22,450 bases of DNA from an uncultured Clostridia bacterium. Its GTDB lineage: Bacteria; Bacillota; Clostridia; TANB77; CAG-508. Positions 13,976 to 21,052 of this stretch are shown in pieces. Numbering within the stretch: position 1 is the first letter of the stretch; each line of letters starts with the position of its first letter. The position numbers and the translations under genes were made by a program. Location: positions 1 to 22,450 of the forward strand of contig CAKPJK010000024.1 of the NCBI GenBank assembly GCA_934162615.1, written 5' to 3'. The notes beneath the pieces are model-generated. The model saw only the letters and a list, made by a program, of their open reading frames with translations. It did no database searches and was not told the DNA's origin.

Positions 13976-15292
13976 ATGTTGAAAAAAATAAATATATTAA
14001 TAATATTAGTGATATTTTCACTAGGATTAATTTATCCAATATTATCAAAAGCAACAGACGAGATTGTATCAATTAAATTTGAAGATAAAAATTTATATAA
14101 CGCTATAGTAGAAAAAGTAAATGACATAATTGAAAACAAAAATGACTCTTCTTATGAAATATATCTTAAACAGAGTAATATGCAAAAAGTAACAAAATTA
14201 GATATTTCTCAAAAAAATATTGCAAATATAAAAGGATTAAGTGGTTTTACAAATGTTACCAAATTATATTTACATGGTAATCAAATTACAGATATTTCAG
14301 AGTTAAATAAAATGAATAATATTGACACGTTAGATATATCACAAAATCAAATTACAGATATATCAATAATTTCCAATATGGTTAATCTTAGATTTTTATT
14401 TTTGGGATGTGATGGAATTGAAATCAAAACTGGATCAAGACATTCTACAAATAAAATTACAAACTTGCAACCTTTAAAAACATTAACCAATATGCAAACT
14501 TTAGAAATAGATGGATTAGATATAAATGATATAAGCTCATTAGAAAATATGAGTAAATTAAATACTTTAGACTTAAGATCAAATAATATAGAAGATATAA
14601 CAGTACTTTCCAAATTAAAAAATATTAAGAGTTTAAGCATAGAAAGAAATAAAAATATAAAAGATTTTCAGCCAATAAGCAGTCTAAGCAATTTGACAAA
14701 ATTATCATTAGGAAATATGGAAATTAAAAATATAGATTTTTTGTCAAATCTAACCAATATTGAAACATTAAATTTATCATTTAATGATATTACAGATATA
14801 AGTTCATTAGCAAATATGTCCAACTTAAAAGAATTATCAATAGGAAACAATCCAAATTTGGAAGATATATCACCACTAGCAAAATGCAAAAGTTTGCATA
14901 AATTATATATTCCATATGATAATATAAAAAATATTGATAGTTTAAAAGAATTGGATAAAATGAGTATTAGCATAGCAGGAAACAAGATAGACAATTTAAA
15001 TTTTATTGATGAAACTTCAATAAAACTTGGCATAGATTATACTTTTGAATATGAAGCGTCCAATAGCACGAGTGGATGGAGATTAGAAGAACATCCGCAG
15101 ATCCTAAAAATAGAAACAAAAACAAAAGAAGTGGAATTGCCTCAAATATTTATACAAGCACAAGATAAAAACAGCAAAATATATTCGGGGCAAAATTTGG
15201 AATTAGTAAATTGCAAATTGAATGAAAATAAAAACAAAATTATAATGGATGATGGAATAGAAAAAGCAACAGTAGAAGTAAAACGGAGGTAA
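13976..15292 (+). CDS. Internalin-like LRR surface protein, 5' part
   Basis: This open frame encodes 438 residues. The N-terminus MLKKINILIILVIFSLGLIY plus PILSKA is a signal peptide. From about residue 55 to 340 there are at least ten leucine-rich repeats of the internalin style, with recurring L-x-L-x-x-N-x-I-x-DIS steps, followed by a beta-rich junction ending KATVEVK. The frame stops at TAA 15290-15292. The other frame is open from 15282 and continues with NGGKISGTKLTINY, the expected continuation. One missing A in the run at 15280-15283 explains the break. ATG 13976 is chosen over ATG 13961 because the GGGGTG ribosome site (13963-13968) lies between them. Such proteins bind host or surface ligands. 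If the frameshift is real, this part would be secreted without its anchor. Confidence 0.85.
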   Translation: MLKKINILIILVIFSLGLIYPILSKATDEIVSIKFEDKNLYNAIVEKVNDIIENKNDSSYEIYLKQSNMQKVTKLDISQKNIANIKGLSGFTNVTKLYLHGNQITDISELNKMNNIDTLDISQNQITDISIISNMVNLRFLFLGCDGIEIKTGSRHSTNKITNLQPLKTLTNMQTLEIDGLDINDISSLENMSKLNTLDLRSNNIEDITVLSKLKNIKSLSIERNKNIKDFQPISSLSNLTKLSLGNMEIKNIDFLSNLTNIETLNLSFNDITDISSLANMSNLKELSIGNNPNLEDISPLAKCKSLHKLYIPYDNIKNIDSLKELDKMSISIAGNKIDNLNFIDETSIKLGIDYTFEYEASNSTSGWRLEEHPQILKIETKTKEVELPQIFIQAQDKNSKIYSGQNLELVNCKLNENKNKIIMDDGIEKATVEVKRR

Positions 15293-16430
15293 AATTTCAG
15301 GAACAAAGCTAACAATTAATTATAAAGATGAAGAAAAACCAATTTTAGATATTCAGTATAGTACAAAAGAAATGACAAAGGGAGTTGTAACTGCAACTAT
15401 AAATTCAAATGAAAAAGTTCAGCAAGTAGAAGGATGGACATTAAGTGAAGATAAAAAAAGTCTAAAAAAAATATATGCAGAAAATACAACAGAAACGGTA
15501 AAAGTATATGACTTAGTTGGAAATGAAGTGGTAGCAAATATTAGTATAAATAATATTGACAAAACAGTGCCACAAGCCAAAATAAGTTATAGCACAACTA
15601 AAGCAACGAATAAAAATGTAAAAGTAACAATAACTGCTGATGAAAAAATAAAAGATGTAGAAGGATGGAAATTATCAGAAGACAAAAAAACTTTGACAAA
15701 AGAATTTGAAAAAAATAGCGAAGAAAATGTTACAATATATGATTTAGCGGGAAACAGTAGAAATTTAACAGTTTCTGTAAGAAATATAGATAAAGTACAT
15801 CCAAAAGTAGAAATAAGTTATAGTACAACCAATTTAACAAACAAAAACGTGCAAGTAACCATTATTTCAAATGAAGAAATGCAACCATTAGAAGGATGGA
15901 CAATTACTACAGACGGAAAAAAATTAATTAAAGAATATAAAAGTAATGTAGAAAAGGAAAAAGTATCTATAAGCGATTTGGCTGGAAATATAGAAGAGAA
16001 AGAGATAACTATAAAAAATATAGATAAACAAGCTCCACAGATAGAGATAACTTATAATGCTAAAAATAAAACATCCCAAAAAACGATAGTGCAAATAAAA
16101 GCAAACAAAAAAATTCAAAAAATACAAGGATGGAATTTAGATGATAAAACAAATACATTAACTAAAGAATTTAGTGATAATATAGATGAAGAAATAACGG
16201 TATTTGATTTAGCAGGGAATGGAACGACCCAAAGATTATTAATTAATAATGCCGAAGAAGATAATACAATATTACCAAAAGAACTCCAAGCAGAAGATAA
16301 TACAATATCACAAAAAGAACTTCCAAATGCGGGAATTAATAAATTAATAATTACAATCTTAATTATATTACTATTATTTATTTCGGTTATTTCAATAATA
16401 AAAATAATAAAATACAAGGACATTAAATAA
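15282..16430 (+). pseudogene. 3' part of the LRR protein: Ig-like repeats and LPNAG anchor
   Basis: This is the displaced continuation of the gene at 13976, open from 15282 to TAA 16428-16430. It has no convincing start, and the first ATG (15372) lacks a good ribosome site. It encodes four tandem Ig-like repeats of 77-78 residues, each with YST/YNA, GW, a KKLTKE-like strand, (Y/F)DLAGN and a linking NIDK-x-x-P. A linker follows with a duplicated EDNTI...KEL. The end is LPNAG (16320-16334), a hydrophobic helix and a basic tail (IIKYKDIK), a sortase-type cell-wall anchor in which Ala replaces the Thr of LPxTG. Joined with the 5' part, the protein would be about 818 residues. Confidence 0.85.
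15339..16254 (+). repeat. Four tandem Ig-like coding repeats
   Basis: Units begin near 15339, 15570, 15801 and 16035 (231, 231 and 234 nt apart), all in the same frame. Units 2 and 3 are the most alike. Unit 4 is the most diverged, which suggests older and newer duplications. Confidence 0.85.
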
Positions 16431-16434
16431 AAAA

Positions 16435-16472
16435 GAACCCAAAGGAGAATCATTCAATTCTCCTTTGGGTTC
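16435..16472. terminator. Bidirectional terminator between convergent genes
   Basis: A perfect 16-bp stem (16435-16450 with 16457-16472) has a 6-nt loop. The A-rich stretch before it gives a good T run on the minus strand, while the plus-strand T run is only TTTC. The minus-strand gene ends inside it: its TGA is 16450-16452 and its last codons form one arm. Confidence 0.92.
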
Positions 16473-16719
16473 TTTCATTAGAATTAGAAGAATTATTAGA
16501 ACACATTTTTTCATACTCTTTACATTTGATTTTATAGTCCATCTGCATACATAAATATCTATAGTACAAAAAAGCCTGCTCATATTGTGCCATAGGGTTA
16601 AACATAGGGTCTCTATATAAATCATTCATATCAGGACTACCTGTAGGATTAAAACCATTCATTTGTTGAAATGCAGAAAAGTCCATGAATGGTGGCATAT
16701 TATTAAAATCTTTATCCAT
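16450..16719 (-). CDS. Small protein of unknown function downstream of ylbJ
   Basis: The 89-residue product begins MDKDFNNMPPFMDFSAFQQM. The N-terminal half is rich in Asn, Met, Phe and Pro. The middle YEQAFLYYRYLCMQMDYKIK is predicted helical and aromatic-rich, and the tail is Asn/Ser-rich and charged. I do not recognise a family. An upstream in-frame ATG (16735-16737) exists, but GGAG 8 nt before ATG 16719 favours the shorter form. It follows ylbJ on the same strand after a gap of about 100 nt, so mother-cell expression during sporulation is a guess from context. Its stop codon lies in the terminator stem and loop. Confidence 0.7.
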   Translation of the reverse strand: MDKDFNNMPPFMDFSAFQQMNGFNPTGSPDMNDLYRDPMFNPMAQYEQAFLYYRYLCMQMDYKIKCKEYEKMCSNNSSNSNERTQRRIE

Positions 16720-16818
16720 AAAATCATCTCCAATCATAATAAAGTATATTCATGATTTATGAAATTATGAACTAAAAAGTGGCTGATGAGATTAGTTGTC
16801 TAATTTAACATACCTTTT

Positions 16819-17877
16819 CTACAAATTAAAATTAAAAAAAGGAAAAACACTAATAGTAATAAAAGTATAAAAAGCAGCCAAAGTACCATGTAGCAATTTG
16901 CCATAAAAATAAGGCTTAATAGACAAATCAGTTTTAGAAGTGATACTTAAAACCTGAAGAAGAACAGACAAACCACCACAACCAAGCAAAAAAGCAGTAA
17001 TAATAACATTAACAGAAATATATTTAATATTAATACTAGAAACAGAACTGATACCATTGGTAATTTCAAGTAAACCAGTCAAAATACCATAAATAAAAGA
17101 ACTATCAATATGTAAAAAATTAAATGCAGGAGTTAGCAATACAACCAAACTACTCAAAATACCACTAGATTTTAAAATTGAAATTATACTTGAAAATATA
17201 ACAACAAAACCACCTATCATTAAAATTGTAGAAATGCTATTAGTGATGCTTTTTCCAAGAACTTCTCCTAAATTAGAAAAATTAACATTTTTATATTTTG
17301 AAGAAGCAGAAGTTTTGGTGCTAACATAATCAGAACTTTTCTTTCCAAATTTCCAAAATCTAAAAATAATTCCAACAGTAATACAAGCAAGAATGTGAGT
17401 GATAAGCAATAATAAACCTATTGTAGAATTTCCAAACATACTTATACCAACTGTTCCAACTATAAATAAAGGTCCAGAATTATTTGTAAAACTCAAAAGC
17501 CTTTCACATTCTTCTTTAGAACAAATATTATTAACTCGAAAATCACAAGCAATTTTTGCTCCAACAGGATAACCACTAATAAGTCCCATTATAAAGCAAA
17601 AAGATCCTTCACCTCTAATATTAAATAAAGGTTTCATTATCTTATTTAAAAATCTTCCAAGAAATGTTACAAAATTTGTGTTCATTAATAATTCTGTAGC
17701 AACAAAAAATGGAAAAAGTGCAGGTACAACTGAATTTGCCCATAATGATAGACCTTTTTTTATTGCAGGTAGGTTACTACTGGAAAATAGCAGTAAACTT
17801 GCTCCAAAGGCTAAAAATATTAGTGCAAAGATATTTCTTTTTATTTTTAATACTAAAAAATGACATTTTGAAAACAT
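16819..17877 (-). CDS. ylbJ: Sporulation integral membrane protein YlbJ
   Basis: The 352-residue product is a polytopic membrane protein of the nucleoside-recognition (Gate) type, with about eight hydrophobic segments. Family hallmarks are LWANSVVPALFPFFVATELL, FCFIMGLISGYPVGAKIA, LSFTNNSGPLFIVGTVG and GILTGLLEITNGI. In Bacillus subtilis ylbJ belongs to the SigE mother-cell regulon and is needed for normal spore resistance. Here a SigE-like promoter lies just upstream, supporting both identity and regulation. The ribosome site is GGTGA close to the ATG at 17877. Toward its 3' end the gene becomes strongly T-ending in codon choice. Confidence 0.9.
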   Translation of the reverse strand: MFSKCHFLVLKIKRNIFALIFLAFGASLLLFSSSNLPAIKKGLSLWANSVVPALFPFFVATELLMNTNFVTFLGRFLNKIMKPLFNIRGEGSFCFIMGLISGYPVGAKIACDFRVNNICSKEECERLLSFTNNSGPLFIVGTVGISMFGNSTIGLLLLITHILACITVGIIFRFWKFGKKSSDYVSTKTSASSKYKNVNFSNLGEVLGKSITNSISTILMIGGFVVIFSSIISILKSSGILSSLVVLLTPAFNFLHIDSSFIYGILTGLLEITNGISSVSSINIKYISVNVIITAFLLGCGGLSVLLQVLSITSKTDLSIKPYFYGKLLHGTLAAFYTFITISVFPFFNFNL

Positions 17878-17893
17878 AGAATCACCATAATAA

Positions 17894-17923
17894 AGTGTAT
17901 GAAATTTATTTTATAAATATTTG
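17894..17923 (-). promoter_or_regulatory. SigE-like sporulation promoter of ylbJ
   Basis: On the minus strand the -10 element is CATACACT (17901-17894), matching the SigE consensus CATACAnT. A 14-nt spacer separates it from the -35 region CAAATATT (17923-17916), which resembles the ATATT-type SigE -35. The element sits 16 nt before the ylbJ start codon. Confidence 0.7.
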
Positions 17924-18028
17924 TATTTAAGAGAATATATTTTTAAATTTTTATAGACAGAATTAAAAAGTTATGATAGGATAAACCAGGTTTAATATTA
18001 TAACCAGAATATAAAAGGGGGAGAAAAA

Positions 18029-19081
18029 ATGAAATCAAAGAAAAATTTGAAAATTTTTGCTATAATTGCAATTGTTTTAGTTGTAATTATATGTGCGGTA
18101 TTAATTACGCAAAAAATAAAAGGAAAGGAACAAAATGTAACAAATTCAACAAGTGGAAAAAATAACAATGAGAATGTAAAAGGAAAAGAAAAAACAAGCG
18201 CAGAAAAAAATGACAGTTTAATTATTGATGGCGTAGAATATGTTGACACTTCAAAAAATTTTAAAGATGTTAATCGTAGTAATTTTTCATTTTTTTGCAA
18301 TCAAGATAGAACGAAATATTTAACATACAAAAAAAGTAATGAAAAATCAAAATTAGATACAAAAGTTATATACAATTTTGATGGGAGAGTGTCAGCAGTA
18401 TTTTATATAAAAAATAAAGGAACAGAAATTATAGTATCTGATGAAAATTTTGAAGTTGATGGAAAAAAACTAGTCACAGATTCTAAAACGCTACTATTTG
18501 AAGAAAATAATTTAAAATGTTATATAGATGATTATAAAAAAGGATACTATATGCACCAATATGTAGCAAATATTGATGGAGTAGAAGTTTCTATATATAC
18601 TGCTTCAAAAACAAAAGGTGATGAAACATTAAAAAACGCTGTAAAAGAAATAATAGGAGACCTTAGTGTTGATAAAAAAGTAGGATTTTATTTAGACCAT
18701 TATTTAAGTTATGATGGATTAAATGGAATTGCGTTAAAATCTTATAAGTTAATAGGTTCTATAGATTTTACTGATAGTGATCAATTATTAATTGGTGGAT
18801 ATACATTTTGGTATTCTCCAACCGGGGGAAGTGAAAATATAGTACCATCTAATATGGTTAATTGTGAAAAAATAAAAGACAGAGATGTAGGGTATAATAT
18901 TATAAAAAGAAATTATGGAGGAAATAAGCTATCAGTATATATATATGATAGTACTGATGTAAATGGAGAGAAAGTATTTTTACATAATAAACAAGTAATC
19001 TGGATGGACAATTACGATGAAAACAAAGTAAAACCAGAAGAAATTGTAAAATTATATTTAGATAATCTTGTTGTTTATTAA
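18029..19081 (+). CDS. Membrane-anchored extracytoplasmic protein, unknown
   Basis: The 350-residue product has a basic start (MKSKKNLKIF), one hydrophobic segment (about residues 10-27) and no lipobox, so it is probably an N-terminally anchored outward-facing protein. A charged, low-complexity Asn/Ser/Lys/Glu linker follows (about 30-65), then a beta-rich globular domain with several Gly-Tyr and Asp-Gly turns. I do not recognise the fold. A strong AGGGGGAG ribosome site precedes ATG 18029. It is single, with a terminator just after its stop, and diverges from ylbJ. No codon drift along the gene is obvious. Confidence 0.8.
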   Translation: MKSKKNLKIFAIIAIVLVVIICAVLITQKIKGKEQNVTNSTSGKNNNENVKGKEKTSAEKNDSLIIDGVEYVDTSKNFKDVNRSNFSFFCNQDRTKYLTYKKSNEKSKLDTKVIYNFDGRVSAVFYIKNKGTEIIVSDENFEVDGKKLVTDSKTLLFEENNLKCYIDDYKKGYYMHQYVANIDGVEVSIYTASKTKGDETLKNAVKEIIGDLSVDKKVGFYLDHYLSYDGLNGIALKSYKLIGSIDFTDSDQLLIGGYTFWYSPTGGSENIVPSNMVNCEKIKDRDVGYNIIKRNYGGNKLSVYIYDSTDVNGEKVFLHNKQVIWMDNYDENKVKPEEIVKLYLDNLVVY

Positions 19082-19093
19082 TGAAGAAAGAAG

Positions 19094-19122
19094 AGAATGG
19101 TTATTTTAAAGCCATTCTTTTT
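19094..19122 (+). terminator. Intrinsic terminator after the gene at 18029
   Basis: AGAATGG (19094-19100) pairs with CCATTCT (19112-19118), with possible extension inward, followed by T's. It begins 13 nt after the stop codon. Confidence 0.85.
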
Positions 19123-19173
19123 ATTTACAATATAAATAAAAAAATAATATTAATACTGAATAAAAAAATAAAA

Positions 19174-19206
19174 AAAGCACATGCTTTATTTGGAGGTATG
19201 TGCTTT
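19174..19206 (+). promoter_or_regulatory. Hairpin with the ribosome site in its loop
   Basis: A perfect 9-bp stem, AAAGCACAT (19174-19182) with ATGTGCTTT (19198-19206), has a 15-nt loop that contains GGAGG (19192-19196). The ATG of the gene at 19207 is the next base after the stem. When folded, the 10 nt between ribosome site and start codon become stem, which should affect initiation. Confidence 0.6.
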
Positions 19207-19425
19207 ATGGAAAATAAATTAAAAAATCAAATATTAAGTGAAGATTTACAAAATATAACAATAGAAAATCAGGAAGAACCATCAAAACATGGAGAAGAAG
19301 AGGAGACTGAGGATACAACAAGATATGGAGAATTTGTAACATCATATTTTGCATGGGTACCAATGTCAAAACAAAAAGAAAAAGTAGAAAAGTTAGAAAA
19401 TATAACAAAAAAGAGAGAAAAATAG
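19207..19425 (+). CDS. Small acidic protein, unknown function
   Basis: The 72-residue product begins MENKLKNQILSEDLQNITIE. It has an acidic central stretch (HGEEEETEDTTRYGE), a short aromatic patch (FVTSYFAWVPM) and a Lys/Glu-rich helical tail. I do not recognise it. ATG 19207 is chosen because GGAGG lies 10 nt upstream. The frame is open further upstream to 19081, but that part crosses the preceding terminator. It lies directly before the CtsR operators and ctsR on the same strand, yet ctsR has its own promoter. Confidence 0.6.
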   Translation: MENKLKNQILSEDLQNITIENQEEPSKHGEEEETEDTTRYGEFVTSYFAWVPMSKQKEKVEKLENITKKREK

Positions 19426-19463
19426 AGATAAAACAAGAATAAAATAGAATAAAAATCAAATAA

Positions 19464-19480
19464 GGTCAGAAAAGGTCAAA
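19464..19480 (+). promoter_or_regulatory. CtsR operator, upstream box
   Basis: GGTCAGA (19464-19470), a 3-nt spacer and GGTCAAA (19474-19480). This is the tandem heptamer arrangement of the CtsR consensus (A/G)GTCAAA-n3-(A/G)GTCAAA with one mismatch. It ends 8 nt before the -35 box of the ctsR promoter. Confidence 0.85.
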
Positions 19481-19488
19481 AAATGAAA

Positions 19489-19516
19489 TTGCATTATTTT
19501 AAAACATGAGTATAAT
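19489..19516 (+). promoter_or_regulatory. SigA promoter of ctsR
   Basis: TTGCAT (19489-19494), a 16-nt spacer and a perfect TATAAT (19511-19516). CtsR boxes flank it on both sides. The leader to ATG 19647 would be about 125 nt. Confidence 0.75.
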
Positions 19517-19525
19517 ATAAATATA

Positions 19526-19542
19526 GGTCAAAGAAAGTCAAA
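19526..19542 (+). promoter_or_regulatory. CtsR operator, downstream box
   Basis: GGTCAAA (19526-19532), spacer GAA and AGTCAAA (19536-19542) make an exact match to the CtsR tandem heptamer consensus, placed across the expected transcription start. Binding here should block RNA polymerase until heat or protein stress inactivates CtsR. Confidence 0.93.
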
Positions 19543-19646
19543 GACAAAATAGGAACATATTTTTAATAAGACCAACAGATACAAATATAATAAAAAAGTT
19601 AGAAAAACGCACAAAAAGACAAAATATTTAAAGGGAGGCTGATAAA

Positions 19647-20096
19647 ATGAGAATGTCAGATGTAATAGAAGATTTTATTAAAGATTTATTTGATGAGGAT
19701 GAAAGCGATTTAATAGAAATACAAAGAAATGAATTAGCACAACACTTTAATTGTGTACCATCACAAATAAATTATGTAATATCAACAAGATTCAAGCCAT
19801 CACAAGGATATTATGTAGAAAGCAAAAGAGGTGGTGGAGGAAACATCAAAATCAAAAAAATAACAAATACTAAATCAGACTATATTATGCATATAATAAA
19901 TAATATAGGAAAAGCAATAACAACAAATGATATAGACATTTTGATAAGTGACTTCCTGACATATAACATTATAACATCTCAAGAAGCCAAACTTTTAAAA
20001 GTTGCAACAAGTGATAATGTTTTAAAACTTGACAAAAACATAAAAGATGAAGTAAGAGCAAGAATTTTTAAAAATATGTTATTAAATATAGAATAA
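19647..20096 (+). CDS. ctsR: Heat-shock repressor CtsR
   Basis: CtsR is the dimeric winged-helix repressor of class III heat-shock genes (clpC, clpP and its own operon). The 149-residue product is full length: MSDVIEDFIKDLF, the helix-turn-helix NELAQHFNCVPSQINYVIS with RF, and the wing SKRGGGGNIKI, whose glycine tetrad is the thermosensing element in characterised CtsR proteins. A C-terminal four-helix region carries the sites bound by McsA/McsB and the dimer interface. ATG 19647 lies 9 nt after GGGAGG; a second ATG at 19653 is possible. Two operators and a promoter precede it, so it is autoregulated. mcsA follows after 22 nt. Confidence 0.97.
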   Translation: MRMSDVIEDFIKDLFDEDESDLIEIQRNELAQHFNCVPSQINYVISTRFKPSQGYYVESKRGGGGNIKIKKITNTKSDYIMHIINNIGKAITTNDIDILISDFLTYNIITSQEAKLLKVATSDNVLKLDKNIKDEVRARIFKNMLLNIE

Positions 20097-20118
20097 AATA
20101 TTAGAAGGAGTGATTAAT

Positions 20119-20667
20119 ATGTTATGCGAAAATTGTGGAAAAAGAGAAGCAAATGTTAGATATTCAGAAAATATCAATGGAGTAAAAAAGGAGATGCATT
20201 TATGCGAAGAGTGTAGTCAAAAACTAGGGATATCATCAAAAATGGACTTTAGTATGCCATCATTAGATATACCAAGTTTTTTCGGAAGTTTCTTAGAAGA
20301 CTTTAGTACACCTGAATTTATGCCATTACTAAATGAAGTAAAACAATTAACTTGCGATAGTTGTGGGTCAACATTTGACGACATAATAAACACAGGTAGA
20401 TATGGATGTGCAAATTGCTATGATGTTTTTGAGGATAGAATGGATCCAATATTAAAGAAATTGCAAGGTGCAAACAGACATAATGGTAGATTAGGAAAAA
20501 TATCAGACAATAAAATGAAATTTGAAAAAGATAAAAAAGTAGATAAAGAAAATAAAGCAGAAAATAAGTTGGAAAAATTGCAAGAAGATTTAAAAGTTGC
20601 AATAAAAGAAGAAAGATATGAAGATGCGGCTAAAATAAGAGATGAAATTAAGAAAATGTCAAAATAA
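20119..20667 (+). CDS. mcsA: McsA, zinc-finger activator of McsB
   Basis: McsA activates the arginine kinase McsB and modulates CtsR. The 182-residue product has four CxxC pairs: CENC at residues 3-6, CEEC near 29, CDSC near 77 and CANC near 94, giving two zinc sites. A charged linker follows, then a C-terminal UVR-like helical hairpin (LEKLQEDLKVAIKEERYEDA and AKIRDEIKK), as in UvrB and ClpC. ATG 20119 is chosen because AGAAGGAG (20103-20110) is 8 nt upstream. The earlier GTG 20110 overlaps that site. Unlike most Firmicutes loci, the gene ends in an intrinsic terminator that includes its stop codon, so mcsB is separated from it. Confidence 0.95.
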   Translation: MLCENCGKREANVRYSENINGVKKEMHLCEECSQKLGISSKMDFSMPSLDIPSFFGSFLEDFSTPEFMPLLNEVKQLTCDSCGSTFDDIINTGRYGCANCYDVFEDRMDPILKKLQGANRHNGRLGKISDNKMKFEKDKKVDKENKAENKLEKLQEDLKVAIKEERYEDAAKIRDEIKKMSK

Positions 20668-20681
20668 AGACATTTTCTTTT
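20651..20681 (+). terminator. Intrinsic terminator overlapping the mcsA stop
   Basis: AGAAAATGTC (20651-20660) pairs with GACATTTTCT (20669-20678), followed by T's. The TAA stop (20665-20667) is in the loop. The T run is short (three or four), so some readthrough toward mcsB is possible, but this would run antisense to the inserted gene. Confidence 0.8.
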
Positions 20682-20714
20682 AAAAAAAAAAAAGCCCCCA
20701 TGGAGGCAGGCTTT
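20681..20714 (-). terminator. Terminator of the minus-strand gene at 20713
   Basis: Read on the minus strand, AAAGCC (20714-20709) pairs with GGCTTT (20696-20691), with further inner G-C pairing, followed by a run of about twelve T's. The stop codon of the minus-strand gene (20715-20713) overlaps the first arm. It is back to back with the mcsA terminator. Confidence 0.88.
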
Positions 20715-20946
20715 ACCGTTGTAACAAAAATGAAACAAATGATGCTTGTCGGCAACAATTTGAAACAGGAGTTCCAAACTGCTCCAAAGCAGTTTTAATT
20801 TGTGATGTTTCTTCTTCAGAAGGAATTTGTCCTTTAAAAATAATCATCACATTGTCAGAACCCTGCCTGAAATAAATTTGCGGCTCAACATCAGAAAACT
20901 GTTTAATACAATTTACAATAGAGTTTGTCAATTCACGTTTGTTCAT
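20713..20946 (-). CDS. Small unknown protein inserted between mcsA and mcsB
   Basis: The 77-residue product begins MNKRELTNSIVNCIKQFSDV. It looks like a small alpha/beta protein: an N-terminal helix, a strand pair QIYFRQGSDNVMIIFKG, a second helix EEETSQIKTALEQFG, and a C-terminal stretch with adjacent cysteines (NCCRQ) ending LLQR. I do not recognise a family. It is clearly set up as a gene: AGGAGG lies 8 nt before its ATG, it has a good SigA promoter at 21036-21008, and it has its own terminator. It is antisense in orientation to the conserved heat-shock operon around it, and its base composition is somewhat less A-rich than its neighbours. A link to the McsB/ClpC system is possible only by position. 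Confidence 0.78.
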   Translation of the reverse strand: MNKRELTNSIVNCIKQFSDVEPQIYFRQGSDNVMIIFKGQIPSEEETSQIKTALEQFGTPVSNCCRQASFVSFLLQR

Positions 20947-20960
20947 ATAAATACCTCCTA

Positions 20961-20984
20961 GGGCAAAAAGGCTATAAATAGCCC
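20961..20984 (-). promoter_or_regulatory. Terminator-like hairpin before the minus-strand ribosome site
   Basis: On the minus strand GGCTAT-TT-ATAGCC (20983-20970) is followed by TTTTTG, resembling a small intrinsic terminator in the leader. An alternative pairing, GGGC (20984-20981) with GCCC (20964-20961), excludes it. The AGGAGG ribosome site follows directly. This resembles an attenuator, though the two-nt loop is tight. Confidence 0.4.
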
Positions 20985-20986
20985 AA

Positions 20987-21015
20987 TTAATAAAGTTACA
21001 TAATTAAATTATAAT
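20987..21015 (+). promoter_or_regulatory. Possible promoter of mcsB-clpC
   Basis: TTAATA (20987-20992), a 17-nt spacer and TATAAT (21010-21015). The -10 box overlaps that of the opposite-strand promoter. No CtsR box is visible here, which is unusual because mcsB and clpC are normally under CtsR. Confidence 0.45.
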
Positions 21016-21036
21016 ACATTTTTCATAAAATGTAAA
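21008..21036 (-). promoter_or_regulatory. SigA promoter of the minus-strand gene at 20946
   Basis: On the minus strand TTTACA (21036-21031), a 17-nt spacer and a perfect TATAAT (21013-21008). It lies inside the mcsB leader, and the self-complementary TTATAA core is shared with the plus-strand -10 box. Confidence 0.7.
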
Positions 21037-21052
21037 TAGAAAGGTGATAAAA

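Noticed and set aside
15280..15292. Programmed ribosomal frameshift in the LRR gene
   Set aside because: The needed shift is +1 or -2. No standard slippery heptamer or stimulatory structure is visible, and a one-base deletion in the A run is simpler.
16780..16820. CTGATGAG followed by a small hairpin, resembling part of a hammerhead ribozyme
   Set aside because: The segment after the hairpin reads TTAAC instead of GAAA, and no matching cleavage-site arm was found.
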